64,000 bases of DNA from Synechococcus sp. BL107. Its GTDB lineage: Bacteria; Cyanobacteriota; Cyanobacteriia; PCC-6307; Cyanobiaceae. Positions within the stretch are counted from its first letter, which is position 1. Each line of letters starts with the position of its first letter. Made by a program: the position numbers and the translations under genes. This document shows positions 35,569-45,177 of this stretch, piece after piece. Under the pieces are notes generated by a model. It saw only the letters and a program-made list of their open reading frames with translations. It had not been told where the DNA came from and did no database searches. The DNA lies in assembly GCF_000153805.1 (NCBI RefSeq), contig NZ_DS022298.1, positions 1,926,827-1,990,826 of the forward strand, in the 5' to 3' direction.

Positions 35569-36891
35569 TCAGCCCTGCACCAGGTCGATCACGCTGATCA
35601 CCAGGCCCGTAGCAACGATCGGTGGTGACACCCAGCGCAACAACACCAGGAGGAAACGGCGCAGCGCAGGTGGAGTGGACGACTGTTCCAAATCGTCTGA
35701 GAAGCGTCGGGGCACCACCCAGCCAAGCAAAAGAGCCAGTAGCAACCCCCCAAGGATCAGCAGCAAACCGCCAAACACCGAGTCCATCCATCCCAAAACG
35801 CCCAGGGATGTTGCTGCGGGCAACCCGAGCACAAAGATCACAGCGGTGGAGACCCACACCGCACGGGAACGGGTCCAATTCAAGCGATCCATCAGACACG
35901 CCACAGGCACCTCCAGCAGCGAAACGGCGGAGGTAATCGCAGCCAGAAAAGCCAATCCGAAAAACAACAACGCCACGAGTTTTCCCGTTGATCCCAGGGA
36001 AGCCAAACCTGTAGGCAAGGCAATAAAGATCGTGCCCAGCGTCGATCCGCTGATCACATCCTGAAGTCCAAAACTCATCACCACGGGGAACGTCACCATC
36101 CCTGCCAAGAGCCCCACCGCGGTATCCATACCCACCACGGCCACGGCCTCCCTGGGCAGGTGGGCGTCACGATCGAGATAGGCGGAGTAGGCCAAAATGC
36201 AGCCAATACCCGTGCCAATCGAGAAAAAGGCCTGCGTAAAGGCATTGCGAATCGTGGTGAGATTCGTGAGTTCCGCTCCATCCCAACGCAGCAAGAAGGT
36301 CCGGTATCCCTCCCCCGCACCATCCAGGCCAGCGGCCCAGATGGCCAAGCCGATTAAGAGGGCAAACAACAGCGGTAAACCCCAACGGGATAACCGCTCG
36401 ATGCCACCGCGCACACCTGCCGCCACCACAACTGCCGTAAGCACAAGGCTCACCAATTGACCCAGCAGGGCGGCACGGCCACCACTCAAGCCTGCAAAAA
36501 AGGCTTCGGCCTCGCCGATATCGGCAGGAAGGCCCTGGCTTACCACCTGAATCAAGGTCACCCCGGTCCAGCCCATCAACACGGCGTAAAACGCCAAAAT
36601 CCCGCAGGACGCCAGCACAAACAGCCAGCCCATCGGTTGCCAACGTTTGCCAGCAGCCGTAACCGGAGCCAGCAACGGGCTATGGCCCGTACTGCGGCCC
36701 AACACCATTTCCGCCACCAACACCGGGAGGCAGACCACCAAAACAATCAGGAGATATAGGAATAAAAACGCTCCACCGCCACCCTGGGAGGCGCGGTAGG
36801 CAAACCCCCAGAGATTTCCCAAACCAACGGCACTGCCAGCCGCCGCCAGAACAAATCCGAAGCCAGACCGCCAGTGCTCCTTGATCGCCAT
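35569..36891 (-). CDS. sodium-dependent transporter, NSS (SNF) family
   Basis: 440 residues with 11-12 membrane helices. The conserved first helix SGFGFVLAAAGSAVGLGNLWGFAYRASQGGGGAFL (key unwound G-N-L-W site) and the charged loop EMVLGRS are hallmarks of bacterial LeuT/Tyt1-like Na+:amino-acid symporters. It probably imports an amino acid or related solute driven by seawater Na+; specificity cannot be inferred. ATG 36891 (MAIKEHWRSG) is preferred to TTG 36909. It is divergent from dxr. Confidence 0.9.
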   Translation of the reverse strand: MAIKEHWRSGFGFVLAAAGSAVGLGNLWGFAYRASQGGGGAFLFLYLLIVLVVCLPVLVAEMVLGRSTGHSPLLAPVTAAGKRWQPMGWLFVLASCGILAFYAVLMGWTGVTLIQVVSQGLPADIGEAEAFFAGLSGGRAALLGQLVSLVLTAVVVAAGVRGGIERLSRWGLPLLFALLIGLAIWAAGLDGAGEGYRTFLLRWDGAELTNLTTIRNAFTQAFFSIGTGIGCILAYSAYLDRDAHLPREAVAVVGMDTAVGLLAGMVTFPVVMSFGLQDVISGSTLGTIFIALPTGLASLGSTGKLVALLFFGLAFLAAITSAVSLLEVPVACLMDRLNWTRSRAVWVSTAVIFVLGLPAATSLGVLGWMDSVFGGLLLILGGLLLALLLGWVVPRRFSDDLEQSSTPPALRRFLLVLLRWVSPPIVATGLVISVIDLVQG

Positions 36892-36976
36892 TGCGCGGTG
36901 ATGTTCCAAAGCTGTTGATCAGCTTGCCAGCGATTGAGCAACCTGGTGGGAGACTGGTCAAAACGACTGGAACCGC

Positions 36977-38230
36977 ATGAAAGCCATCAGCGTGCTGGGT
37001 TCCACAGGGTCGATCGGTACACAGACCCTGCAAATCGTTGACGACTTCCCCGACCAGTTCCGCGTTGTGGCGCTCACGGCGGGCCGCAATTTGGCCTTGT
37101 TGGTGGAGCAGATCCAGCGGCACCAGCCGGAGCTGGTGGCATTGGCCGATGCAGCCTTACTTCCAGAATTGAAGCAGCGTTTGGAGGCCCTTGATCCCTC
37201 CGACAGGCCCGATCAATTCCCCCAAATGGTGGGGGGAGCTGATGGCCTAGAGGTGGCTGCTTCTTGGGGTAGTGCCGAACTTGTGGTGACGGGCATCGTG
37301 GGCTGCGCCGGCCTCCTACCCACCCTGGCTGCTGTGCGGGCTGGCAAGGATCTGGCTCTGGCCAACAAAGAAACATTGATTGCGGCCGGCCCCGTTGTTC
37401 TGCCCGAGCTGAAAAAAAGCGGCAGCCGCTTGTTGCCAGCGGATTCAGAACACTCCGCCATTTTTCAATGCCTACAAGGCACCCCTTGGGCTGACACCGC
37501 TCGCCTATCCACAGGCATCCCCACCCCTGGACTGCGTCGCATCCAACTCACCGCATCAGGCGGTGCATTCCGGGATTGGAACGCCACAGACCTTGAGAAG
37601 GCCACGGTGGCTGATGCCACCAGCCATCCCAACTGGAGCATGGGACGCAAAATCACGGTCGATTCCGCCTCTTTGATGAACAAGGGGCTCGAGGTGATCG
37701 AAGCCCATTACTTATTCGGGCTGGATTACGACCACATCGAAATCGTGATTCATCCCCAGAGCATCATCCACTCGATGGTGGAGATGGCCGATTCCTCGGT
37801 ATTGGCGCAACTGGGCTGGCCCGATATGAAACTACCCATCCTGTATTGCCTCAGCTGGCCGTCTCGCTTGGAGACACCCTGGCGGCGCCTTGATCTCACA
37901 GAAGTGGGAGAACTCAGCTTCCGTGCCCCCGATCCCAAGAAATATCCATGCATGGAATTGGCCTATGCCGCGGGCCGCGCAGGGGGAACGATGCCTGCCG
38001 TGATGAATGCCGCCAACGAAGAAGCCGTGGCCCAGTTCCTTGAGGAGCGCATCCACTTCCTCGATATTCCTGAAGTGATCGAAGCGGCCTGCGAGCGCCA
38101 CAAACCCGATCTCATGGACCATCCCCAACTCGATGATGTGCTTGCGGTGGACCAGTGGGCGCGAGTGGCGGTGCGTGAACAAGTGAGTCGAGGCACCACG
38201 CGGATGCCAGGCCCTGCCGTCGCGGTATGA
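36977..38230 (+). CDS. dxr: 1-deoxy-D-xylulose 5-phosphate reductoisomerase
   Basis: 417-residue second enzyme of the MEP isoprenoid pathway, NADPH-dependent, supplying precursors for carotenoids, phytol and quinones. It begins with the Rossmann motif [15 protein letters not shown]; catalytic-region motifs are [16 protein letters not shown] and [26 protein letters not shown], with the metal-binding Asp/Glu residues (D-S-E in the first) in place. It overlaps the next gene by 4 bp (ATGA), so it is likely co-expressed with the ferredoxin-like protein. Confidence 0.96.
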   Translation: MKAISVLGSTGSIGTQTLQIVDDFPDQFRVVALTAGRNLALLVEQIQRHQPELVALADAALLPELKQRLEALDPSDRPDQFPQMVGGADGLEVAASWGSAELVVTGIVGCAGLLPTLAAVRAGKDLALANKETLIAAGPVVLPELKKSGSRLLPADSEHSAIFQCLQGTPWADTARLSTGIPTPGLRRIQLTASGGAFRDWNATDLEKATVADATSHPNWSMGRKITVDSASLMNKGLEVIEAHYLFGLDYDHIEIVIHPQSIIHSMVEMADSSVLAQLGWPDMKLPILYCLSWPSRLETPWRRLDLTEVGELSFRAPDPKKYPCMELAYAAGRAGGTMPAVMNAANEEAVAQFLEERIHFLDIPEVIEAACERHKPDLMDHPQLDDVLAVDQWARVAVREQVSRGTTRMPGPAVAV

Positions 38231-38586
38231 CTCCAGCCAAAATCAGTCATCACCTTCTGCTCTGCGCCACCCCAAGCAAGGCCAAATGCTGTGATCCAGT
38301 GAAGGGAGCAGCCACTTGGGATGCTCTGAAACAGGGTGTCAAACGCCTTGGGCTCGAGGCCACATCACGGCCTGAAGGCATGGTGTTGCGCAGCAAAGTG
38401 GATTGTTTACGGATCTGCGATCGCGGGCCCGTGCTGCTGATTTGGCCCGATGGCACTTGGTATGGAGAGGTCACTCCCGACCGCATCGAACGGATTCTCA
38501 CCGAACACGTAATCGGCGGAGAACCGATCGAAGAATGGCTGATTCAACGGTCGACGATGGACCCCAACCAGGCGGCGGCGAGCTGA
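38227..38586 (+). CDS. thioredoxin-like [2Fe-2S] ferredoxin
   Basis: 119 residues of the (2Fe-2S) thioredoxin-like family: cysteines at 13, 21/22, 60 and 64 ([12 protein letters not shown] and [20 protein letters not shown]) fit the four cluster ligands. Cyanobacterial members of this type act as low-potential or regulatory ferredoxins. Being coupled to dxr, it could supply electrons to the Fe-S MEP enzymes IspG/IspH, though this is only inference from position. The last 43 bp overlap the 3' end of the YheT-like gene on the other strand. Confidence 0.83.
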   Translation: MTPAKISHHLLLCATPSKAKCCDPVKGAATWDALKQGVKRLGLEATSRPEGMVLRSKVDCLRICDRGPVLLIWPDGTWYGEVTPDRIERILTEHVIGGEPIEEWLIQRSTMDPNQAAAS

Positions 38587-39590
38587 TCACCCCAGCAGCC
38601 CCCTCGACCATGAAACCCGTTGTGACCACCCTTCTTGGTGAACTGCAACCCAATGGTGCTGCTTGTTTTCACCGCATCAGCCAAGTGGAGAGCAGCTGAC
38701 GCTGGCACCCATGGATCATCCAACGCCTGAAGCAACAAGGTGGGCGGGAGTTTGTCTGGTCCCGCGATGAGATGCAGCAACGGAGAAGCTTCCCGGTAGT
38801 AGGCCTCCACATCGTCAAACCCCCACCGCGGTGCCGTCACAGCAGCATCGAAGGCGCGAATCGTGCGCGGTGCTGCATCACCGCTGAGCTCCTCCAGCTC
38901 TGTAGCGCTGACGCCGAAGGGATCCGCAAGGGTCTGACGCACCAACCGCTTGAGCAGCCAACGTTGATACACCCGATTCCGGGGACGCTCGATCGAGGCA
39001 CTGCAATCGGCGAGATCCAGCGGACTGCTCGCACAAAAAAGCCCATCCAAAACCCCAGGAAAACTGAGGCAGGCATTGAGCAACATCGTTCCCCCCAGGG
39101 AAATGCCAGCACCCAACAACGGTCGATCACCGGCCAGCTGACGGGCATGGGCAATCACCGGCAGGAGGTCACTGTTGCAGCGGGCCGCATAGGTGCCACC
39201 GGCCAATTCACGACCAGGATCCGCTCCCCTGAGATTGAGACGCAGCACGGCAAATCCAGCCGACTGCAAACGAAGCCCCATCCGCCTTAGGCCTTCCCGG
39301 GCACTGGACCCTCCCAAGCCATGCAGCAACAACACCAGGCCACGGGGCTCCCGATTCGGTTGATCAAGAAGGGCCAAGAGTTGTCCGGATTGCGCCGCCC
39401 CCGTTGGCAGCGCAGGCACATCCACCAACACCCGACGACCCGTCTCATCGGGAAGATCCACGGTGCGAAAGGTGTCGCGCAGCGTTTGGAGATCACCCCC
39501 AAACCAAGGAAAACGCTGCTGAAACGACGAAACCCCCAGCTGCTTCAACAGCTGAGGGTCATTCGCCATCCGAGCGGGATGGTCAGTCAC
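38544..39590 (-). CDS. alpha/beta hydrolase, YheT family
   Basis: 348-residue hydrolase. The N-terminal region is typical of the YheT/EMB8 group (FPWFGGDLQTLRDTF; LLLHGLGGSSAREGLRRM), the nucleophile elbow is GAGISLGGTMLLNACLSF (G-x-S-x-G as GISLG), and the acid/His are in QALDDPWVP and KKGGHNGF. Substrate unknown; short-chain esters are typical. The start is GTG 39590, sharing one base with the pntB stop, so it is probably the last gene of the transhydrogenase operon. Confidence 0.87.
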   Translation of the reverse strand: MTDHPARMANDPQLLKQLGVSSFQQRFPWFGGDLQTLRDTFRTVDLPDETGRRVLVDVPALPTGAAQSGQLLALLDQPNREPRGLVLLLHGLGGSSAREGLRRMGLRLQSAGFAVLRLNLRGADPGRELAGGTYAARCNSDLLPVIAHARQLAGDRPLLGAGISLGGTMLLNACLSFPGVLDGLFCASSPLDLADCSASIERPRNRVYQRWLLKRLVRQTLADPFGVSATELEELSGDAAPRTIRAFDAAVTAPRWGFDDVEAYYREASPLLHLIAGPDKLPPTLLLQALDDPWVPASAALHLADAVKTSSTIGLQFTKKGGHNGFHGRGGCWGDQLAAAWLGSIVDR

Positions 39591-41008
39591 TACTTGCCAA
39601 CGCCGAGATCCTTGAGCTCAACGAGCAGATCCCCCAGAACCTTTTTGGCATCGCCAAACACCATCGAGGTATTCGCCAGATCAAACAGATCGTTTTTGAT
39701 TCCGGAATAGCCGGCACTCATGCCCCGCTTCACCACAAAAACCGTGCGGGCTTGCTGCACATCGAGCACAGGCATGCCGTACAACGGTGAATTGGGATCG
39801 GTCTTGGCCTGGGGATTCACCACGTCATTGGCTCCCAACACCAACACCACATCGGTGGCGGGGAACTCAGGATTAATCACATCCATCTCCTTGAGCTGCT
39901 CGTAGGGCACATCGGCCTCTGCGAGCAGCACATTCATATGGCCTGGCATACGGCCAGCAACGGGATGGATCGCGTAGGTGACATCAATCCCCGCGGCCTC
40001 AAGGGAACGGGTGACCTCACGGAGCGTGTGCTGGGCTTGGGCCACGGCGAGTCCGTAGCCAGGAACAATGATCACCCGCTCGGCAGCCTCAAGCGTGAGG
40101 GCGCACTCTTCAACACTGCAGCTCGTGATGTTGGTGTATTCACCACCACCCGCACTCGAGCTGGAGCTTGCTCCAAGCGCTCCACCAAACAACACGGACA
40201 CCAGGGAACGGTTCATGCCGTTGCACATCACCTGGGTGAGGATCAAACCGGCAGCTCCCACCATCGCTCCCGCCACAACCAGCAACTGACTGCCGACAAC
40301 AAAACCTGCTGCTGCTGCTGCAACACCGGAGTAGCTGTTCAGCAGAGAGATCACCACGGGCATATCAGCGCCACCGATCGGCAGCGTGACGCCAATGCCC
40401 AACAAACTGGAGGCCACCACCAATAGCCACAGGCCCGTAGCACCACCGGTGGTTCTCACCATTTCGATGGCACCCACCAATGCCGCGACGGCCAAGGCGA
40501 TATTCACGGCATGGCGCAGCCGGCTTTGCATCCAGGGGGGCGTCGAAAGCCAGCCCTGCAACTTCGCCATCGCCACAATCGAACCGGTGAAGGTGATCGA
40601 GCCCACGAAGACCGACACAACAATCGACACCAGCGCAACGGGTCCGGTTGCATCGAGAGCAATCGGTTCCAAAGCTGCAGCCAAGGCCACAAGTAATGAC
40701 GACATGCCACCACACCCGTTGAACAGGGCGACGGTCTCGGGCATCGACGTCATCGGAACCCGCTGGGCCGTGATCACCCCGAGAACACCACCGACGATGC
40801 TTCCGCCAACGATCCAAGACCAAGCTTGGGTGTTAAAGGTTGGAACCCCGACGTAATTCACCAGTAGGCCAACGACCGCCAAGCCCATCGCCACCGCCGC
40901 CAATTGGTTCGCCCCTCGGGCGGACCGCACTTTCGACAGGCCCTTGATACCTAGGGCCAACAACAGAACGGCGACAAGATCAATCGCGTACTTGAGATAG
41001 TCAGTCAT
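39590..41008 (-). CDS. pntB: NAD(P) transhydrogenase subunit beta
   Basis: 472-residue membrane subunit: about nine helices, then the NADP(H)-binding domain III with VIIVPGYGLAVAQAQH, HPVAGRMPGHMNVLLAEA and VLVLGANDVVNPQAKTDPNSPLYGMPVL (each a known domain III motif). It couples proton entry to hydride transfer from NADH to NADP+. ATG 41008 overlaps the pntA2 stop by 1 bp (TGATG), so the three pnt genes and the downstream hydrolase form one tightly coupled operon. Confidence 0.96.
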   Translation of the reverse strand: MTDYLKYAIDLVAVLLLALGIKGLSKVRSARGANQLAAVAMGLAVVGLLVNYVGVPTFNTQAWSWIVGGSIVGGVLGVITAQRVPMTSMPETVALFNGCGGMSSLLVALAAALEPIALDATGPVALVSIVVSVFVGSITFTGSIVAMAKLQGWLSTPPWMQSRLRHAVNIALAVAALVGAIEMVRTTGGATGLWLLVVASSLLGIGVTLPIGGADMPVVISLLNSYSGVAAAAAGFVVGSQLLVVAGAMVGAAGLILTQVMCNGMNRSLVSVLFGGALGASSSSSAGGGEYTNITSCSVEECALTLEAAERVIIVPGYGLAVAQAQHTLREVTRSLEAAGIDVTYAIHPVAGRMPGHMNVLLAEADVPYEQLKEMDVINPEFPATDVVLVLGANDVVNPQAKTDPNSPLYGMPVLDVQQARTVFVVKRGMSAGYSGIKNDLFDLANTSMVFGDAKKVLGDLLVELKDLGVGK

Positions 41009-41313
41009 CAGCGGTTCTCCTTGCGTGCGGGCTTACGGCTGAACATCGCCAGCATTCGATCCGTGACGAGAAAGCCACCGATCACGTTGAACAGGGCAAA
41101 ACCCAGGGAGACCGAGCCGAGCACCAACAGGGTTGGATTGCCGTCGGCCTTAATGATCGCGGTGAGAGCCGCCAACACCGTGATGCCCGAGATCGCATTG
41201 GCACCACTCATCAACGGTGTGTGCAGTGTGGGTGGCACTTTCCCGATCAGTTCAAGACCAAGAAGGCTGCCCAAGAGCAGCACCCATAGAAATTCAACAA
41301 ACGAGGATTCCAT
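41008..41313 (-). CDS. pntA2: NAD(P) transhydrogenase subunit alpha, membrane part
   Basis: 101 residues, three or four membrane helices (LWVLLLGSLLGLELIG, NAISGITVLAALTAII, LLVLGSVSLGFALFNVIGGFL) with the characteristic VPPTLHTPLMSGANAISGI motif. This is the C-terminal membrane portion of E. coli PntA, separate here as in other cyanobacteria and Rhodospirillum. Start ATG 41313 rather than 41376, because the extra residues come from the pntA1 coding frame region. 1-bp overlaps on both sides. Confidence 0.93.
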   Translation of the reverse strand: MESSFVEFLWVLLLGSLLGLELIGKVPPTLHTPLMSGANAISGITVLAALTAIIKADGNPTLLVLGSVSLGFALFNVIGGFLVTDRMLAMFSRKPARKENR

Positions 41314-42467
41314 CAGTTGGCTCCTGGGGTAAGAACGTCGCCGCGGCGGATCGAGCCGTTTTGAGCAATCAAACAACCAGCAATCAGTTCATCATCGAGA
41401 TCCAAACTGAACTGGCCATCCTTCATCGTGGGCTCCAATAGAGCCACAAGGTTGCGGGCATACAGCGCACTGGCGTGGTTGGGAACAGTGCAGGGAAGGT
41501 CGTTCCCCCCAATCAACTTCACCCCTTTGCGGTCCACGGTCTGTCCCGGCACCGTATCCGCACAATTGCCACCCTGGGACACGGCTAAATCCACAACAAC
41601 GGCACCAGGGCGCATGCGATCGAGCATGTCTTCACTGATCAAACGGGGGGCACGACGGCCCGGCACTTGGGCGGTACAGATCGCCACATCGGCCTCAGCC
41701 AATTGGTCAGACAATTGCTGACGCTGCGCAGCGAGAAAAGCATCAGAAGCCTGCTTGGCGTAGCCACCGGATTCAGCAGGCTTGTCGTCCGTTTCTGGCG
41801 GCTCGATAAAGCGAGCGCCGAGGGATTCCACCTGTTCCTTCACAGCGGGCCGAATATCACTCACGTACACCACCGCTCCGAGACGGCGGGCCGTGGCCAC
41901 CGCCTGCAACCCAGCCACTCCAGCGCCAAGAATCACCACCTTTGCGGGCTGCACCGTGCCAGCAGCCGTCATCAGCATCGGGAAGTAGCGATCCAAGGCA
42001 GAGGATGCCAACAGCACCGATTTGTATCCAGCGATATTCGCTTGGGATGACAACGCATCAGCCGACTGAGCACGGCTGATTCTTGGCAGCAGCTCTAGGG
42101 ACATGGCCGACAGGCCTCCCTGTTGAAGGGTCGTCGCTAACGCCGCGTTGGCATAGGGCGCCATCAAACCCACCACCAACGCCCCCTGATGCAGACGACG
42201 CAAGTTCTCTGACGTGGGTGGCTGAACACAGAGAAGGATGTCGGCTTGAGACCAGGTACTGGCATCTCCAACCGCAACCAACGCTGCACCCTGTTCGGAA
42301 TAGGCGGCATCTAGATAACCCGATGCCACACCGGCACCGCACTCAACCGAGACCGAACAGCCGAGCGAAATAAATTTTTTGACCGTGTCGGGCGTTGCCG
42401 CGATCCGGGTTTCCCCCGGTGTCGACTCCACCGGTATCAGAAGTCTGGGCAAGGCGAACACATCCAC
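41313..42467 (-). CDS. pntA1: NAD(P) transhydrogenase subunit alpha, NAD(H)-binding part
   Basis: 384 residues from GTG 42467, giving the normal N-terminus of this soluble subunit (PRLLIPVESTPGETRIAATPD). The NAD-binding site is VVILGAGVAGLQAVATARRLGAVVYVSDIRP, and the mobile-loop region near GYAKQASDAF and the RQ-type loop are kept. The frame runs open to 42683, but those residues are not family-like. First gene of the pnt operon; supplies NADPH balance with PntA2/PntB in the membrane. Confidence 0.93.
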   Translation of the reverse strand: MDVFALPRLLIPVESTPGETRIAATPDTVKKFISLGCSVSVECGAGVASGYLDAAYSEQGAALVAVGDASTWSQADILLCVQPPTSENLRRLHQGALVVGLMAPYANAALATTLQQGGLSAMSLELLPRISRAQSADALSSQANIAGYKSVLLASSALDRYFPMLMTAAGTVQPAKVVILGAGVAGLQAVATARRLGAVVYVSDIRPAVKEQVESLGARFIEPPETDDKPAESGGYAKQASDAFLAAQRQQLSDQLAEADVAICTAQVPGRRAPRLISEDMLDRMRPGAVVVDLAVSQGGNCADTVPGQTVDRKGVKLIGGNDLPCTVPNHASALYARNLVALLEPTMKDGQFSLDLDDELIAGCLIAQNGSIRRGDVLTPGAN

Positions 42468-42654
42468 CGACCCAATCAAGATTACGAGGTCATCATCTTG
42501 AGATCCGCAGGATTGTTGAAGAACGCGGCCGAAAGCCTTTGGTGTGGCTAGTTCAAGAGAACATCTCGTGTTTTGTATGGGTCTCAGCGCAATCGAATGT
42601 CCTGATGGCGTTTGCCACAGCCACCACGGTGGCCACGCTGTGGAACGCGAAACG

Positions 42655-43155
42655 ATGAAATCATCCCTGCAGAACCATGGCAAGGACTGGTGCGAACGCC
42701 TGGCTGAGCGGATTTATGAGATGTCGGTCGATACGTTCTCTCAAAGCGTGATGCCCAGCCTGCATGCTTCGGGCTGGCAGCGTCGCCATCTGGACTGGGA
42801 GTTCAAACTCGCCGAAAACGACTCCGAACCCGATCAGACCCTGGTCGACGGGATCATTAATGCCACCGAAAGCTTCCTGCGCAGCAGTGAAGTGCACCGC
42901 TTGTTCATCCAAGAGCTGGTGCAGGGCACGTTTGCCGAGGCGAGTGAAGACGAGCTTCGTGTTCAAGCCGTTCGCACCCTCGTCGAAAAAGAACTCATCG
43001 CAATGCTCGAAGAGCGGCGCCAGGAGCTGCTCGACAGGGTGGCCCATCAACTGATGGACGCGGCCAAGGGGGACTTCGAGGCTGCACGTCACGCCACAGA
43101 AGATGCGCTCGATGAAGTTGAACGCTTGGTGTTGAACCACGCCGACGCCCTTTGA
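42655..43155 (+). CDS. helical hypothetical protein, 166 residues
   Basis: From ATG 42655: a predominantly alpha-helical, acidic soluble protein with no membrane segment (CERLAERIYEMSVDTFSQSV, LRVQAVRTLVEKELIAMLEERR, then ARHATEDALDEVERLVLNH). The amphipathic spacing suggests a helical bundle or coiled-coil scaffold. It contains few cysteines and no catalytic motif I can name. It is divergent from the pnt operon and lies upstream of a helicase gene. The codon pattern matches the neighbours, so I regard it as a genuine conserved gene. Confidence 0.68.
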   Translation: MKSSLQNHGKDWCERLAERIYEMSVDTFSQSVMPSLHASGWQRRHLDWEFKLAENDSEPDQTLVDGIINATESFLRSSEVHRLFIQELVQGTFAEASEDELRVQAVRTLVEKELIAMLEERRQELLDRVAHQLMDAAKGDFEAARHATEDALDEVERLVLNHADAL

Positions 43156-43357
43156 ACCGCTGGTTGGCTTGACTTGAAAGGGGCGGCCTGCCGATCAGAA
43201 GGTCTAGGGCGGCCCCTAGAGGTGCCAAAGCCGTTCGAAATCGTTAAAAAGACTCATCTTCTTCAGGAACACCATCAGCGCCTGCAGCTTCAATCTTCCG
43301 GCTCACACCGGATCGGCATCGATCCAACCGCGCGAATGGCAGCAACATCTAATTCAG

Positions 43358-44728
43358 TTGTTGCGCCGCCGACTGGATCAACTTTCCAGTGGCTCATTCA
43401 CGGCTGACCTTGGCGACATTCTTGTGTTCGCCGGACCTGGAGCAGGCAAAACCCTCGGGGCACTCCTGGGTTTTTCCAGCATGCGGCGCGACGGACATCT
43501 GGATCAATTTGTGGTGTTCTGCCATCGAACATCAATCCTGGAGCAGTGGAAGCAAGCGGCGTCCGGGCTTGGTTTACGCCTGGAGGAATGGCCCTGCACG
43601 GCTGCGGCGGCGAAAGCGGCTGATGGACTGTTGGTGACCTATCAGGGAGCTGGGCGTCAGCTCCAACCACTACAAGAACAACTCGGACAACTTCAAGCTG
43701 ATCGCTGCATGGCGATTGCCGATGAGGCACACCACCTGGGGCTGGATCCAGATGACCCCAAGGCACCGGCATGGGGTCAAACCTTCCAAGCGCTGACAGA
43801 AGCCTTCAAGTTGCGAGTCGGCCTGACTGGAACACCATTCCGGGCCGACAACCTTGGCTTCTGTGCAGCCCGCCGCATTCGCGTTGTGCAAGACGGCATG
43901 GTGATGGAGCAAATATGTCCTGATCTATGCGTCGAACCGAGAGACCTGATCGCCGCTGGAGACGTGCGACCTCTCGAATTTCGCTTTCAAGACGGATGGG
44001 TGGAGCACAGTCGAGAAGGGATGCCCGATCGCGACGTGTCACCCCTGTCGGCCGAACATCGGGAAAGCTGGCGAGCCCGCAACCTTCGCCGCGCCATCCG
44101 CTTGGCCGATAGCAGCAGCATCGGTCAACAGGTGTTGCTGCGAGCGCAACGCAAGTTGACGGACATGCGGCAAAGCCATCCTGATGCAGCGGGACTTGTG
44201 ATTGCCAGGGATATTGATCATGCAGAAGCCATCGCAACACTGCTGAGGGAAGACGGCAATCGCGTGGAGCTCGTGCATTCCCAAAGCCCACAGGCTGCAG
44301 AGCGTCTCCATGGATTTCAGGGCGGCACGGCCGACTGGCTCGTCAGCATCGATATGTGTGCTGAGGGTTTTGATGCACCACGACTGAGGGTTGTGGCCTA
44401 CCTCACCACCGTGGTCACCCGAAGTCGGTTTGTTCAAGGCATCACTCGGGCGGTTCGAATGACGGCAACCCTTGCGGCAACGGAAACCATCCCCCGCGCA
44501 CCCTCCTTTGTTTTTGCTCCAGCTGATCCACGACTGATGGAGTACGCCCGTTCCTGGTCGATCGCAGAGCCCTACGTTTTACGTCCGCGCGAGGAGGCCG
44601 AAGCGGATGAACTTGGAACTGGTGGGCACTGGCGTGGCCCCAGTCTGCCGATGGAAGCTGTGGAAGATGGAGCCGGGAATGTGATCCGTCTCAAAACACC
44701 AGAACTCCCCCTGTTTTTGCAGCAGTGA
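43358..44728 (+). CDS. superfamily II DEAD/DEAH-box helicase
   Basis: At least 456 residues. Motif I is GPGAGKT (26-32), motif II is DEAHH (122-126), motif III region is GLTGTPFRADN, and motif VI is QGITRAVR, with a helicase C-terminal domain between. This belongs to the SNF2/ComF-like DNA/RNA helicases used in phage and repair systems; the substrate is unknown. TTG 43358 (or 43355) is the first usual start, but the same frame stays open from 43220 and encodes a Q-motif-like segment (QPREWQQHLIQLL) directly upstream, so the real start is probably earlier. Confidence 0.8.
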   Translation: MLRRRLDQLSSGSFTADLGDILVFAGPGAGKTLGALLGFSSMRRDGHLDQFVVFCHRTSILEQWKQAASGLGLRLEEWPCTAAAAKAADGLLVTYQGAGRQLQPLQEQLGQLQADRCMAIADEAHHLGLDPDDPKAPAWGQTFQALTEAFKLRVGLTGTPFRADNLGFCAARRIRVVQDGMVMEQICPDLCVEPRDLIAAGDVRPLEFRFQDGWVEHSREGMPDRDVSPLSAEHRESWRARNLRRAIRLADSSSIGQQVLLRAQRKLTDMRQSHPDAAGLVIARDIDHAEAIATLLREDGNRVELVHSQSPQAAERLHGFQGGTADWLVSIDMCAEGFDAPRLRVVAYLTTVVTRSRFVQGITRAVRMTATLAATETIPRAPSFVFAPADPRLMEYARSWSIAEPYVLRPREEAEADELGTGGHWRGPSLPMEAVEDGAGNVIRLKTPELPLFLQQ

Positions 44729-44825
44729 TTACAGCTTTCTTGAGAGAAAAATGCGAAGTTTTCGACATAAGGGCCACGAATTAGCCCTTAGATCAACCAA
44801 CCTGGCGCACAACGGAGAGATTGTT

Positions 44826-45074
44826 ATGGACGCAGCAATGGAACGCCGAATCAACGTTGCAACCAACTGGGCATCAACTCGGATCGCTTATCTCGACAAA
44901 GCTGAGCGCTATGAAGATAGTTATGCCATTACCCAAGAATTCCGAGAGTGGATTACTTGCATTGGTGAAAACGTGTCCTTACTAGACGACACAATCCTGG
45001 TAACGCCTATTAGCTCAAAAAAATCTGGAGGCATCAACGACCGACCGTCAAGCGACCATCAAGTCGAAATCTAA
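44826..45074 (+). CDS. hypothetical protein, 82 residues
   Basis: ATG 44826 is preceded by GGAGAG at good spacing, which decides the start over the longer frame from 44751. The protein is soluble and partly helical (MDAAMERRINVATNWASTRIAYLDKAERYEDSYAITQEF; key YEDSYAITQEFREWI) with a disordered Ser/Gly/Lys-rich tail. Family not recognised. It lies alone between the helicase and NTRC genes on the plus strand. Confidence 0.6.
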   Translation: MDAAMERRINVATNWASTRIAYLDKAERYEDSYAITQEFREWITCIGENVSLLDDTILVTPISSKKSGGINDRPSSDHQVEI

Positions 45075-45177
45075 AGCTTTTGTTTATTTTTGGCAGGGAA
45101 GGAAATACGAATTCCCTTTAATGCGTTCAGCAGCACTTAGGCCTTAGATTTAACTCATAGTCATTCCGCATAAGAGC

